From contig NZ_JAUSUQ010000001.1 in the NCBI RefSeq assembly GCF_030814135.1, positions 186,001-250,000 on the forward strand: a DNA stretch of 64,000 bases, in the 5' to 3' direction. The notes under the pieces were generated by a model. The model ran no database searches, was not told the origin of the DNA, and saw nothing but the letters and a program-made list of their open reading frames with translations. The translations under genes were made by a program, and so were the position numbers. Of this stretch, positions 1-8,691 are shown one piece after another. The DNA is from Caldalkalibacillus uzonensis (GTDB taxonomy: Bacteria > Bacillota > Bacilli > Caldalkalibacillales > Caldalkalibacillaceae). How positions within the stretch are numbered: the first letter of the stretch is position 1; each line of letters opens with the position of its first letter.

Positions 1-727
1 AAAAGACATCCACATCATTAGCTGGAGGAACTGCCAGGCCGATTTTAAATTTGCGCGGCAAATACAGCGGTCCATAGATAGGCTCTTCATCTTCATTTTC
101 CTCGCGGCTGTCCGCCACTTTTTCGCCATTGAGCCAGATCTCGTGGTACGCCTTCGTCCTCGGACAAAGGTGCTCGCTGATCCGCTGGGCCCATTGATAA
201 ACTTCTGCATGAATCTCCGACTGGTAGGGATTGGGTGTACACATAACATTGCGATTGACATCACCGCAACCGGCCAGTGTTGTCAAGAGCGCTTCATTGA
301 TTGCATTGATGGTCTGGCCCAAGTTCCACTTCAGAACGCCGTGTAACTGGAAGGCCTGCCTTGTCGTCAGCCGTAGAGAACCGTTGGCATAGTGCTGGGC
401 GAGACGGTCCATCACCAGCCACTGTTCTGGTGTGACAACACCCCCAGTCACCCGCACACGTACCATAAATTGATAAGCAGGTTCCAACTTCTGCCGCCTG
501 CGTTCATCACGCAGATCCCGGTCATCCTGCTGGTAGCTGCCGTGGAATTTCAACAGCTTGGCATCTTCCTCAGACAAGGCTCCGGTAATCGGGTTTTGGA
601 GGGACTCAAGTATGGTCCCCCGCAAGTAGCGGCTTTGTCGCTTAATACGCTCCATTTCGCCGGGCGGGCCATCCTGCGCTTTACTGGACGTACTGCTTTG
701 GGTTGGGACAAAACGATCTTGTGACAT
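1..727 (-). CDS. cysI: Sulfite reductase hemoprotein subunit (partial, N-terminal part)
   Basis: The reading frame opens at an ATG at 727 and runs off the left edge, giving about 242 N-terminal residues. It begins [10 protein letters not shown] and contains the nitrite/sulfite reductase ferredoxin-like half, including a [10 protein letters not shown] stretch and a [11 protein letters not shown] stretch that binds substrate and siroheme in this family. The protein would reduce sulfite to sulfide with siroheme and a 4Fe-4S cluster in the cytoplasm. The cluster cysteines lie beyond the window. It follows cysJ by 31 bases in the same direction, so the two subunits are probably one operon. Confidence 0.95.
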   Translation of the reverse strand, partial: MSQDRFVPTQSSTSSKAQDGPPGEMERIKRQSRYLRGTILESLQNPITGALSEEDAKLLKFHGSYQQDDRDLRDERRRQKLEPAYQFMVRVRVTGGVVTPEQWLVMDRLAQHYANGSLRLTTRQAFQLHGVLKWNLGQTINAINEALLTTLAGCGDVNRNVMCTPNPYQSEIHAEVYQWAQRISEHLCPRTKAYHEIWLNGEKVADSREENEDEEPIYGPLYLPRKFKIGLAVPPANDVDVF

Positions 728-758
728 GCCTCTCGCTCCTTTCGGTCCGGATTGGAGT

Positions 759-2648
759 TCAGTATACATCCCGCTGGTAACGTTTTTCCTGCCGCATTCG
801 GGTCAGATAAGCCTCGCTTTCTTCCCGGCTCATGCCCCCTTCCCCCTCGAGGATGTCAATCAAGGCAGCATGGACATCTTTGGCCATGCGCTGCTTATCA
901 CCACAAACATATACATGGGCGCCTTCCTCCAACCATTCAAAAAGTTCCCTGCTTTTTTCCTGCATGCGGTGTTGCACGTATACCTTGCTGTCGGTATCGC
1001 GTGAAAAAGCGACATCCATTCTTGTTAACACCCCTTCCTTTAGCCAGCGCTGCCATTCCAGCTGATACAAAAAGTCTGTGCGGAAATGACGGTCACCGAA
1101 AAACAGCCATGTTTTCCCCTTGGCACCAATTTCCTCCCGTTCGGCCAGAAATCCCCGGAAAGGAGCGACACCGGTGCCTGGCCCGATCATGATCACCGGT
1201 GTATCCGGATTGGACGGCAGTTTGAAATCCGGGTTATGGTGAACGTATACCGGAAGGGTATCCCCTGGCTGGACACGCTCGGCACAGTATACCGAACAGA
1301 CACCGAAGCGTTGGCGTCCATGGGCATGGTAACGCACTGCCCGGATAGTCAGATGGACTTCCTCTGGGCTGGCCTTTGGACTGCTGGCAATGGAGTAGAG
1401 ACGAGGAGGAATCATGCGGAGCATGGGTACAAAGTCGCGGGCAGGGATACCAGAAAGAGCGTAATCCTCAACCAAATCTAATAAATCCCGCCCTTCCACG
1501 TAAGCCCTGAAAGCTTTTTCATTGCCCTGTTTCAGAAGCTCTTTCAGCCCAGGATTGGCAGAAAGCTGTGCCACTTGCTCCAGCACTGTCTTGGTCAATA
1601 CCGTTATTTCATAATGGCGGAGCAACGCTTCCCGCAGCGGGCACTCCCCCCTCTCTTTGCCCACCGGTACCAGCTCTTCAGGATGCCAGCCCATAACATT
1701 GATCAAAGTATCGACCAGCATGGGCTGATTTTGCGGATAAATACCCAGGCAATCCCCCGGCTCATACTGAAGATTAGATCCTTCAATGGACAGTTCCAGG
1801 TGACGGGTTTCCCGGTCCGATCCACGACCGTTCAGATTCAAATTGTCAAGCACTTCAGCCTCAAAAGGATGAGACCTTGAATAAACAGGCTGGTCTGTGA
1901 CTGGTGGAGTCCCTGACGCCAGCAAGGCTGGAGACGGCCCAGGTGCTGGGCTTCCGGCGGATACAGTGGCTGCCGTTATAGCAGAGGCGCTCTCTGGCAT
2001 CTCATGTAAGGTACGCAGAATCCCTTCCATCCACTCCTGAGCAGGATCTTCAAAATCCACATCACAATCGGTGCGCGGATAGAGCTGCTCACCACCCAAT
2101 TCCTTCAGGCGTTTATCAAAATCCTGGCCCGTTTTACAGAAATGTTCATAGGAACTGTCTCCCAGTGCTAGAACGGAATATTGAAGTTCTTTCAGACACG
2201 GTGCTTTTCGGCTGTGCAGGAACTCATAGAAAGACAGGGCATTGTCCGGTGGGTCCCCTTCCCCATAGGTACTTACCACAATCAGCAAAATCCGAACATT
2301 CTTTAATTTCTGAGGCTTAAAATCATCCATGGCGGAACATGTGATCTGAAACCCATGTTCCTTTAACTTTTCGGTCAGCTTTTCAGCCAACCTTCTGGCG
2401 TTTCCAGTCTGAGAGCCGAACAGAACTGTGATTTCTAAGCAAGCGGCTGTAGAAATTTCTGTGGAAACAGATATTGACGGGTTGTTTTGTAAAACAGGTT
2501 GGGCTTTTGTTAACGCTGCCGTTTGATTGAGCGCAGTCAAATATCCGCATAACCACATTTTTTGTTCTTCCGTGAACTTTGGTAAAAGACGGTTCAGCAG
2601 ATCCACCTGCTCCTGGTTAAACGGGCTATTCTCTACCTTAAGTTGCAA
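759..2648 (-). CDS. cysJ: Sulfite reductase [NADPH] flavoprotein alpha subunit
   Basis: A 629-residue protein with an N-terminal flavodoxin domain ([35 protein letters not shown]), then a FAD-binding domain (RLYSIASS) and a C-terminal NADPH domain ([12 protein letters not shown], ending KRYQRDVY). It passes electrons from NADPH through FAD and FMN to the CysI hemoprotein for sulfide production. I chose the TTG at 2648: AGGTGG lies just upstream and the protein then begins [14 protein letters not shown], matching Bacillus CysJ as I recall it. An upstream GTG at 2663 lies within the ribosome binding site. Length is normal for the family. Confidence 0.95.
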   Translation of the reverse strand: MQLKVENSPFNQEQVDLLNRLLPKFTEEQKMWLCGYLTALNQTAALTKAQPVLQNNPSISVSTEISTAACLEITVLFGSQTGNARRLAEKLTEKLKEHGFQITCSAMDDFKPQKLKNVRILLIVVSTYGEGDPPDNALSFYEFLHSRKAPCLKELQYSVLALGDSSYEHFCKTGQDFDKRLKELGGEQLYPRTDCDVDFEDPAQEWMEGILRTLHEMPESASAITAATVSAGSPAPGPSPALLASGTPPVTDQPVYSRSHPFEAEVLDNLNLNGRGSDRETRHLELSIEGSNLQYEPGDCLGIYPQNQPMLVDTLINVMGWHPEELVPVGKERGECPLREALLRHYEITVLTKTVLEQVAQLSANPGLKELLKQGNEKAFRAYVEGRDLLDLVEDYALSGIPARDFVPMLRMIPPRLYSIASSPKASPEEVHLTIRAVRYHAHGRQRFGVCSVYCAERVQPGDTLPVYVHHNPDFKLPSNPDTPVIMIGPGTGVAPFRGFLAEREEIGAKGKTWLFFGDRHFRTDFLYQLEWQRWLKEGVLTRMDVAFSRDTDSKVYVQHRMQEKSRELFEWLEEGAHVYVCGDKQRMAKDVHAALIDILEGEGGMSREESEAYLTRMRQEKRYQRDVY

Positions 2649-2777
2649 CGATATCCACCTCACAAATAAAACAATAACATTTATTCATAGTAGTATAATA
2701 TGATTTATTGATTTACTTATTTTACTTTACCACAAACATACAAAGCAGATCAATATGTCAATGGTTCTTTTCACGAG

Positions 2778-2820
2778 AAAAAGGCCAAGCATACCCTTTG
2801 TGGGCTAACTTGACCTTTAA
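2778..2820 (-). terminator. Rho-independent terminator after the WrbA-like gene
   Basis: The arms AAAGGCCAAG and CTTGACCTTT pair with one mismatch. On the minus strand the hairpin is followed by a T-run. It lies just past the stop codon at 2843. Confidence 0.65.
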
Positions 2821-2842
2821 CTCTATGCTTTTTAATTGATTT

Positions 2843-3454
2843 TTATTGATTACCGTTTTTCACCCATTCTGCTACTGTAACTGTACGTTTAGCTTGGTGT
2901 TTGACTGCTTGCTCTACGTCTTCCTGCATATCTCCATCTTGATCCACAGTCACACTGGTTCCATAAGGATTACCACCTGCAACGAAGATGGATTGATCTG
3001 TATAACCTGGAGCTGCAATAATGGCTCCCCAGTGGAACATCGTTGTATAAAGAGACAGTATCGTTTGTTCTTGCCCTCCATGAGAGTTTTGAGCTGAGGA
3101 CATTGCACTGACAACTTTGTTCACAAGTTTTCCTTCAAACCAAAGTCCTCCCGTTGTATCAAGAAACTGTTTGACTTGAGAAGGTACATTTCCAAACCGG
3201 GTTGGCACACTAAAGATAATGGCATCGGCCCAGACAAGATCATCCAGCGATACTTCAGGCACATCTTTCGTTGCTTCAAGATGAGCCTTCCACCTTGGGT
3301 TTGATTCAATCGCTGCTTGAGGAGCTGTCTCAGCTATTTTTAGCAGTTTTACTTCAGCACCAGCTTCTCTGGCACCATCAGCAGCCCATTGTGCTAATTG
3401 GTAATTTGCACCTGTTGAACTGTAATAAATAACCGCTAATTTAACTTTTGTCAT
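2843..3454 (-). CDS. WrbA-like NAD(P)H:quinone oxidoreductase (flavodoxin-like)
   Basis: A 203-residue flavodoxin-like protein. The FMN phosphate loop YYSSTGANYQLA lies near residue 10, followed by the WrbA signatures SVPTRFGNVPSQVKQFLD and SSAQNSHGGQEQT. The family reduces quinones by two electrons and so protects against quinone redox cycling. The ATG at 3454 has AAAGGAGA eight bases upstream. An in-frame ATG at 3508 also has a fair AAAGGGGA site and would add an 18-residue basic N-terminus, so the start is not settled. The gene diverges from an HxlR regulator across a perfect palindrome, which fits control by quinone or thiol stress. Confidence 0.85.
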   Translation of the reverse strand: MTKVKLAVIYYSSTGANYQLAQWAADGAREAGAEVKLLKIAETAPQAAIESNPRWKAHLEATKDVPEVSLDDLVWADAIIFSVPTRFGNVPSQVKQFLDTTGGLWFEGKLVNKVVSAMSSAQNSHGGQEQTILSLYTTMFHWGAIIAAPGYTDQSIFVAGGNPYGTSVTVDQDGDMQEDVEQAVKHQAKRTVTVAEWVKNGNQ

Positions 3455-3657
3455 AGCTTCTGTCTCCTTTGCATTTAATTTTTTAAATAATTTCCTTAGA
3501 ATTCCCATATTATAATCCCCTTTAACTTGTCTCCATAACTGCAAACTATGTACCGTTTCCCACGGCAACGGATCTTCTGACTGAATGATTCCCCGACCTG
3601 CTGTCAACTGCTAATTACCACCTGACACCTCCCCATATCACTATAGCTATAATTTTT

Positions 3658-3686
3658 TTATTTACTAACCAATGGTTAGTAAATAA
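3658..3686. promoter_or_regulatory. Perfect inverted repeat, probable HxlR operator
   Basis: TTATTTACTAACC, three bases, then GGTTAGTAAATAA forms a perfect 13-base inverted repeat between the divergent WrbA-like and HxlR genes. A TATAAT at 3704-3709 probably serves the HxlR gene. On the minus strand a TTAGTA/TATAGT pair with 17-base spacing overlaps the palindrome. A bound dimer could therefore control both promoters (inference). Confidence 0.7.
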
Positions 3687-3750
3687 CGTTAATATCATTA
3701 TGTTATAATTACCTTAGCTTTGTCAAGTTATAATCAGTGAGGTGTAACAA

Positions 3751-4065
3751 ATGGAGGAAGATTTTCATTTGTGTCCCAAATTTGAAGCAGCGTTTCAATT
3801 ATTAGGCAAACGTTGGACCGGTTTGATTCTTCGCGTATTAATGAATGGTCCCAAAAGATTTAAGGATATATCTCATCTTATTCCAAACATAAGTGATAAG
3901 ATGCTTGCAGAACGATTCAAAGAGCTAGAAGCTGAAGGCCTTGTGGTTAGACGGGTGTATGATGAAGTACCCATAAGAATTGAATATGAATTGACGGAAA
4001 AAGGGAAGGCTTTGGAACCCATGATGAATGAATTTCAAAAATGGGCAGAGGTTTGGATGAAATAA
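3751..4065 (+). CDS. HxlR-family winged-helix transcriptional regulator
   Basis: A 104-residue protein with the HxlR pattern: FEAAFQLLGKRWTGLILRVL, then RFKDISHLIPNISDKMLAERFKEL as the helix-turn-helix, and the wing GLVVRRVYDEVPIRIEYELT. HxlR/YodB-type regulators sense diamide, quinones or aldehydes, often through a cysteine near residue 6. A cysteine occurs here in DFHLCPKFE at about residue 7. The ATG at 3751 follows GAGGTG. It is transcribed away from the WrbA-like gene, with a palindrome between them, so it probably represses that gene and itself. Confidence 0.9.
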   Translation: MEEDFHLCPKFEAAFQLLGKRWTGLILRVLMNGPKRFKDISHLIPNISDKMLAERFKELEAEGLVVRRVYDEVPIRIEYELTEKGKALEPMMNEFQKWAEVWMK

Positions 4066-4098
4066 AAAGAGTTGTCGACACTTTGACAACTCTTTTTT
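4066..4098. terminator. Bidirectional terminator downstream of the HxlR gene
   Basis: AAAAGAGTTGTC and GACAACTCTTTT form a perfect 12-base stem with T-runs on both strands. It would end the HxlR transcript and also the small minus-strand gene remnant whose stop abuts it at 4097-4099. Confidence 0.85.
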
Positions 4099-4230
4099 AG
4101 CTCCACTTGTACATTTGTTTATCTGTGTACTGAATCGGGTTATACATAGCCAGCACCGCTTGTGTCCATGTGATATGCAGGCCATATTAAGCTCCATTTT
4201 TGCAGGCTTTAATGGTGGTACATTACTCAT
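4097..4230 (-). pseudogene. Small gene broken by a one-base frameshift (unknown product)
   Basis: An ATG at 4230 has an excellent AAAGGAGGAG site and reads MSNVPPLKPAKMELNM. One frame over, the sequence continues HITWTQAVLAMYNPIQY and ends MYKWS at a TAA that abuts the terminator at 4066-4098. Restoring one base near 4180 joins both parts into a 44-residue protein of natural composition. I do not recognise the family. Without the repair, the frame from 4230 runs through the terminator into the antisense of the HxlR gene. A sequencing error is possible. The remaining bases up to 4362 show nothing else. Confidence 0.4.
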
Positions 4231-4362
4231 TATTAACTCCTCCTTTTTATTAACAGTACCGCCTTAAACCCGTAAGCGGCATGGATACCATCTGTCTTAA
4301 ATCTGCAATACCAACAGGGATAAATGAACTTTATTCCTTGAGCGGGATAGTATTTGGATGCA

Positions 4363-5313
4363 TTATGCCTCTTTCCCCGGCAAGATATCACTCGCGCGAC
4401 ATAAGATCAGGTAAGTAAGCCCCGATTTTCTCCTTCTTCCTATCTTATTATCTATGATTTGTGATTCGATCATTTGCTCCCAAAATGGAAGCCGTTCTTT
4501 TAACCTCCTAATGGTCTGCCGGATGCTCGCTTCAGATCTCTCCTGTTCAAAATACTTGTCAAACAGTTGCACCTTTATATCTTCGTATGTCATATAACGG
4601 TCCGCTTGTATAAGTATGAACAATACATAAAATGATGTCTTTTCCAGTTTTTTTCGTTTCCCTGCAAATGCGACTTCATATCCTTCATCGCTGATAGATA
4701 AAAGTACTTGATTTGCTTCGGGGTAGTCGTACAGTTCGTTATAATAATCCTCTGAAATAACTTCACTTCCGTCAGGGGAAATTTTCCGGTAAAGCATTCT
4801 TTCCAGCATATCTGCACTGGTCACAAGGATTTCACTTTTGTACTTCTCAATGAGAGCGGAATTGTATTGTGCATAAGCATTGTTTTGGATGAACTCAATC
4901 TCTCCCACTGATTCCTTAACTAAGAAAATCCCGCAATTGACCATAAACATTTGCGTGAGTAAAACTTGTGTTTCGTCCAGCTGTTCCTGATCCGTTCCAT
5001 CGAGGGCTTTCTTAAAGTGATGAATCGCTTCGGCATATTCTCTTTTTCTGTACAGCAAATGGGCCAACCGGTAGTGGGCAACCGGGTGTTTTTGATCTAA
5101 AGCAAGTGCTTTGCGCAAATATTTTTCAGCTTGTTCGGGATCTGGCTGCTCAGCCATTTTAAAATTTTCTCCATGAAATAGATAAAGACGTACAAGCTGT
5201 TTTTTAATTTTAGCTTCTTCCTCTTTGTTCCTCTTTCTTTTGGCCTCGGACAATTGCTGTCTTAATCTCTTTTCTTCCCGATGAGGAAAATATTCAACAG
5301 TGGCTTCCATCAT
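4363..5313 (-). CDS. TPR protein with C-terminal winged-helix-like domain
   Basis: A 316-residue protein. Residues 1-45 are charged and helical (EEKRLRQQLSEAKRKRNKEE). Two tetratricopeptide-like repeats follow at about residues 50-110 (AEKYLRKALALDQKHPVAHY, then AEAIHHFKKAL). The last 100 residues, with SFYVLFILIQADRYMTYEDI and SEASIRQTIRRLKERLPFWE, resemble the trans-reg-C/OmpR winged-helix arrangement. The ATG at 5313 follows GAAAGGGGAACG. It diverges from the metallopeptidase at 5440, with a palindrome between them, so it may be a regulator of that gene. No exact family was recognised. Confidence 0.7.
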   Translation of the reverse strand: MMEATVEYFPHREEKRLRQQLSEAKRKRNKEEEAKIKKQLVRLYLFHGENFKMAEQPDPEQAEKYLRKALALDQKHPVAHYRLAHLLYRKREYAEAIHHFKKALDGTDQEQLDETQVLLTQMFMVNCGIFLVKESVGEIEFIQNNAYAQYNSALIEKYKSEILVTSADMLERMLYRKISPDGSEVISEDYYNELYDYPEANQVLLSISDEGYEVAFAGKRKKLEKTSFYVLFILIQADRYMTYEDIKVQLFDKYFEQERSEASIRQTIRRLKERLPFWEQMIESQIIDNKIGRRRKSGLTYLILCRASDILPGKEA

Positions 5314-5374
5314 CGTTCCCCTTTCTTTTACCGTATATTTATCTTCTCCACTTGCCTGTACATTTCCTGCTGCA

Positions 5375-5393
5375 CTGTGACAGAGTGTCACAG
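5375..5393. promoter_or_regulatory. Inverted repeat between divergent genes, probable operator
   Basis: CTGTGACA, GAG, TGTCACAG is a perfect 8-base inverted repeat in the 126-base gap between the TPR/winged-helix gene and the metallopeptidase gene. Its position suits control of one or both promoters. Confidence 0.5.
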
Positions 5394-5439
5394 CACTTAA
5401 GGTAGACTAAAAGCAACAAAACGAAAGGAGCTGGCTGAG

Positions 5440-6777
5440 ATGAGCAATTGGACCACACTTTTGGCCCGCCATGGGTTTGAGAAAGCCGATTTAGATCAAG
5501 CAAAAGTAGGACACAACACCAATACCATGTTTCTTAACCAAGCATTGACTCTGGCAGGCTGCCATGATTTAGACCAGGAACCTGTCACTGAACGTGCGTG
5601 GATACAGGCACTGGAACAAGCTGCTGAACACACTCAGGGACGGGGACGCGAAACAATTGTTTATCCGGTGAAGGAAGAGCTTCCCCTGCAGGACATTGAT
5701 CCTTATATGCGTGGCATCGTGCGCTGGCTAAATGAACTGGGAATATATACGGTGTATAGTTGTGACGGGCATGACAGGGGTTGCGCCTATGTTCGTTTAA
5801 AAAAATGCTTGTCCTTTCAGCAGATGAGCACCATTAAGGCTTGCCTTCCCCAAGGATTGAAAGTGAGGTTTGAGGGGAAAAGAGTATCATTCTTTTATCA
5901 GCAGGGTGAAATATCAAAGTTATTGGATATGGGTGAACGGCTGTATCAAGTCAAGCAGTCAGAAGAAAAAGTACTCTACTTTGAGGCAGAGCAATTTAAG
6001 CAACGGGTCATTGAGTTGTTAAAACACGGAGGAAGCAGCGGAAATGAGCGTGAGATCAGACAGTTTCTGCAACGAAAATTAAGAAAACTGACAGATTATA
6101 CTTATGTCGACCATGCAGGAAATCTCTTGGCATACCTCTACTGTGGTGAAGGTCCGACCGTCTTGATTTCTGCACACATGGATATATATGAAGATATTAA
6201 GCCCGGACGGACAATCATTGAAAACGGTACTCAACTCTTCAGTTCAGAAGGTATCTTAGGTGCTGACGACCGGGCTGGAATTGCAGTTATTTTGGAAGTT
6301 TTATCCCGCATCCAGCGGACCAATTTTGCCGGAACGTTCAAAATTGCTTTTACAGTAAAAGAAGAAACAGGATGCATCGGTTCCAAGCAGATTGACCCTC
6401 ACTTTATAGAGGATGCAGATGCTGCCATTGTGGCTGACCGAAGGGGAACCCGGGATATTGTAATTTCTTATGGGGGCATGATTCCGTTTTGTCCGCAAAG
6501 TTACGGTCATCTGTTTGAACAGGCAGATGCATTATGTGGCATGTATGATTGGAGGATGACCGCAGGAGGCTTAAGTGATGCAAAAGTGTTTGCTGAAAAA
6601 GGGATCCCCTCTGTCAACCTGTCCGTGGGCTATATGAACGAGCATAGTAAGGAAGAAACGCTGGATTACAGAGCAGCCTATGAAACCGCCAAATTGATTG
6701 AATCTGTTTTGCACCATAATTTAATTAAAGGTGCATTTGATCGGGAACTTCACAATTCTGTTTACTCACTTTCATGA
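5440..6777 (+). CDS. M42/M20-like metallopeptidase with extra N-terminal domain
   Basis: A 445-residue protein. From about residue 190 it has a zinc-aminopeptidase fold with all expected ligands: SAHMD (His246, Asp248), GADDRAG (Asp276), KEETG (Glu308/309), VADRRG (Asp333) and NEHSKEE (His402). It probably removes amino acids from peptides in the cytoplasm. Residues 1-185 are not part of the usual enzyme. They contain YMRGIVRWLNELGIYTVYSC followed by DGHD and RGCAYVRL, and may form a substrate- or metal-binding module (inference). The ATG at 5440 has AAAGGAG upstream. It is divergent from the TPR regulator. Confidence 0.85.
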   Translation: MSNWTTLLARHGFEKADLDQAKVGHNTNTMFLNQALTLAGCHDLDQEPVTERAWIQALEQAAEHTQGRGRETIVYPVKEELPLQDIDPYMRGIVRWLNELGIYTVYSCDGHDRGCAYVRLKKCLSFQQMSTIKACLPQGLKVRFEGKRVSFFYQQGEISKLLDMGERLYQVKQSEEKVLYFEAEQFKQRVIELLKHGGSSGNEREIRQFLQRKLRKLTDYTYVDHAGNLLAYLYCGEGPTVLISAHMDIYEDIKPGRTIIENGTQLFSSEGILGADDRAGIAVILEVLSRIQRTNFAGTFKIAFTVKEETGCIGSKQIDPHFIEDADAAIVADRRGTRDIVISYGGMIPFCPQSYGHLFEQADALCGMYDWRMTAGGLSDAKVFAEKGIPSVNLSVGYMNEHSKEETLDYRAAYETAKLIESVLHHNLIKGAFDRELHNSVYSLS

Positions 6778-6792
6778 TTAATAAAATGACCA

Positions 6793-7625
6793 TTATTTGA
6801 ATAAAGAACCGTTCAAAGATTTTCCGGATTTTCCGTCCACGAGGGTGATTTGAATGCCCTCATCAATTCGCTTGGCGCTTAACCGTAACAAGGCCCATGT
6901 CACAGTGCCAATAATGCCGACCAACATGAAAACACCAATCATGACGACTGCAGCCTCGTATGCCGCTTTCATGGTCATGATCATACTGATGAGTAAGGCC
7001 GAAAAATCCCTGCCCCTGTGCTGACAGATCAGTGAAAAAGGGCGCATACTTGACAGGCATTAAGATCATGAGCGCTGGACCAGCGATAATCAAAAAATAA
7101 ATAAGGTTACACGCTAACAGGAGAAAACTTGTACCTGTTTCCAATCGCTGTTGAGGATTTTCCGGATTGTATTTTGCACCAATGGTTCTCCCCATAAGCC
7201 AATGCTCGCCATGCCAAGGGAGATGAAAGCGAAGGTCACGATCCCTGCACACATCCAAAGCCAGGACCAATTAAGAAAAATACCAATGCCGATTTCCAGC
7301 ACCACTGCCACGAAAAATGGCAATAACCAATGAATCCATATTTTCCCCAAGGCAATTTGTATGCCGCTCAAAGGAAGGGTTCGCAACAACCACACTGCTT
7401 TTTCCTCCCGGCCAATACTTGAAGCCGTGAATCAGAGAGCAGTGTGCGGAACCCTTCTGGGTTAGTGACAGCATTGATGACTGGATACACTAAAAGCACC
7501 AATAAGGGCAAGAGCATCATCCATTCCCGGGGATCCCGTTTGATGCTGTGCCACTCTTTGATCCCTAGCGCAACAACAGGGTGATGCAAGGCGGGTTTAG
7601 CCTGATGCGACTGGCCTCTCTTTTT
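6793..7625 (-). pseudogene. Degenerate ABC-2-type permease gene with several frameshifts
   Basis: Overlapping minus-strand frames each encode part of one membrane protein. The order is EWMMLLPLLVLLVYPVIN (near 7500), QIALGKIWIHWLLPF and MCAGIVTFAFISLGM (7390-7180), then NLIYFLIIAGPALMILM (near 7080), and finally EAAVVMIGVFMLVGIIG to the stop at 6793. At least three frame changes, near 7390, 7185 and 7035, separate them. A good AAGGAGGG near 7628 lacks a start codon at the right spacing. It resembles the C-terminal half of large ABC-2 exporter permeases. No ATPase partner is adjacent, so it is taken as decayed. Confidence 0.7.
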
Positions 7626-7642
7626 CTTCCCTCCTTCAGACG

Positions 7643-8599
7643 TTATTCAATAAGCGTGTTGATAGCGTCTATTACAAGTTGCGGGTGATTCTGGGGAATC
7701 ATATGTGCAACATGAGGAAGCACCAAAAGGTTCGCATGCGGGATATCTTCTTTCAGCCGAAAAGCCTGCTCTTTTGTCCCAAATGGATCATCGTCTCCAA
7801 CGACTATGACCATCGGATGTTTAATTTCTTTGTAACGGATACTCATTTCTTCTGAAGCAGGCGGAAAGGCCAGAACATCTTCCCGGTTGGCTTTAAACTG
7901 GCCCGGTCGAAGCCAAAGGGCGAGAGTGGCCTGACGATAATCAGCAGGCACTGTTTCAGGGGCGAAAGTTGCCTTTAACATCTGTTCGGTCATGAGTGTT
8001 CCCAACGGACTTCTTAACAAGGTATACAGCATGATCTCTCCGATGACAGGAGTAGTGACCAGGGCAGATATAGGATCCCCGTTTTCTGCTGGATTGCCTT
8101 CCTTATACATAGCAGCTCCCAATGTAACAATACCGGAAATATCATCCGGGTAGGAAAGGGCATATGTGAGCACCATGGTTCCGCTCCATGAATGTCCAAC
8201 GAGAATGGGTCTTTCAATTCTTAACTCTTTAAGCGCACCGTGTATAAGTCGGGCTTGAACAGCGGGCGTTACTTCTTCAGTTTGGGGTCTCTCACTGTAT
8301 CCATATCCCGGACGGTCAAACGCAATAGCGTGATACCCCTGTTCTGCAGCGATTTCCATTACTTTTTCAAAATCATTGGCGTTAAGAATACCTCCATGCA
8401 GAAACACAATGGGTTTTCCTGACCCCTTTGTGATATAGTGTAATTTAATTCCTTCCACAGTGACAAACTGACCCTTTGGCGGATATTGAACTTCAGCTTG
8501 TTTAAATTTGTACTGGTTGTATAAAAACAGTCCTCCCATTAAGGCAACAAACACAAAAAATATCATCAACATCTTCATCCCTCTTTTCAATTGATTCAT
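7643..8599 (-). CDS. Membrane-anchored alpha/beta hydrolase
   Basis: A 318-residue protein. Residues 8-27 (MLMIFFVFVALMGGLFLYN) form a membrane anchor. The hydrolase domain has the oxyanion-loop HGG in VFLHGGILNAND, the nucleophile elbow GHSWSG, an acidic residue in VVGDDDPFG and the catalytic histidine in LPHVAHMIPQNHP. The substrate is unknown; esterases and haloperoxidase-like hydrolases share this pattern. The ATG at 8599 follows GAGGGGTG. An 18-base operator at 8632-8649 matches one upstream of the adjacent TetR gene, so the hydrolase is very probably a TetR target. Confidence 0.85.
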   Translation of the reverse strand: MNQLKRGMKMLMIFFVFVALMGGLFLYNQYKFKQAEVQYPPKGQFVTVEGIKLHYITKGSGKPIVFLHGGILNANDFEKVMEIAAEQGYHAIAFDRPGYGYSERPQTEEVTPAVQARLIHGALKELRIERPILVGHSWSGTMVLTYALSYPDDISGIVTLGAAMYKEGNPAENGDPISALVTTPVIGEIMLYTLLRSPLGTLMTEQMLKATFAPETVPADYRQATLALWLRPGQFKANREDVLAFPPASEEMSIRYKEIKHPMVIVVGDDDPFGTKEQAFRLKEDIPHANLLVLPHVAHMIPQNHPQLVIDAINTLIE

Positions 8600-8631
8600 C
8601 AGCTTGCACCCCTCGCCCCAATGTGATAATG

Positions 8632-8649
8632 ACATACTTCTTAGTATGT
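8632..8649. promoter_or_regulatory. TetR operator upstream of the hydrolase gene
   Basis: ACATACTTCTTAGTATGT is an inverted repeat with 7-base arms, 33 bases before the hydrolase start. It differs at only three positions from the site at 9517-9534 upstream of the tandem-HTH TetR gene. Confidence 0.75.
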
Positions 8650-8665
8650 TAAGGATGTTGTAAAG

Positions 8666-8682
8666 GCCCGTTATTGACGGGC
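8666..8682 (-). terminator. Hairpin between the TetR gene and the hydrolase gene
   Basis: GCCCGT and ACGGGC form a short perfect stem 10 bases past the TetR stop. The following T-tract is weak on the minus strand, so termination may be partial. Confidence 0.45.
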
Positions 8683-8691
8683 ATTTTGGAG

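Noticed and set aside
2649-2663. GTG at 2663 as cysJ start
   Set aside because: This GTG is part of the ribosome binding site for the TTG at 2648, which gives the family N-terminus.
2664-2760. CymR or other sulfur-regulator site upstream of cysJ
   Set aside because: The AT-rich stretch has several possible dyads, none convincing without a motif search.
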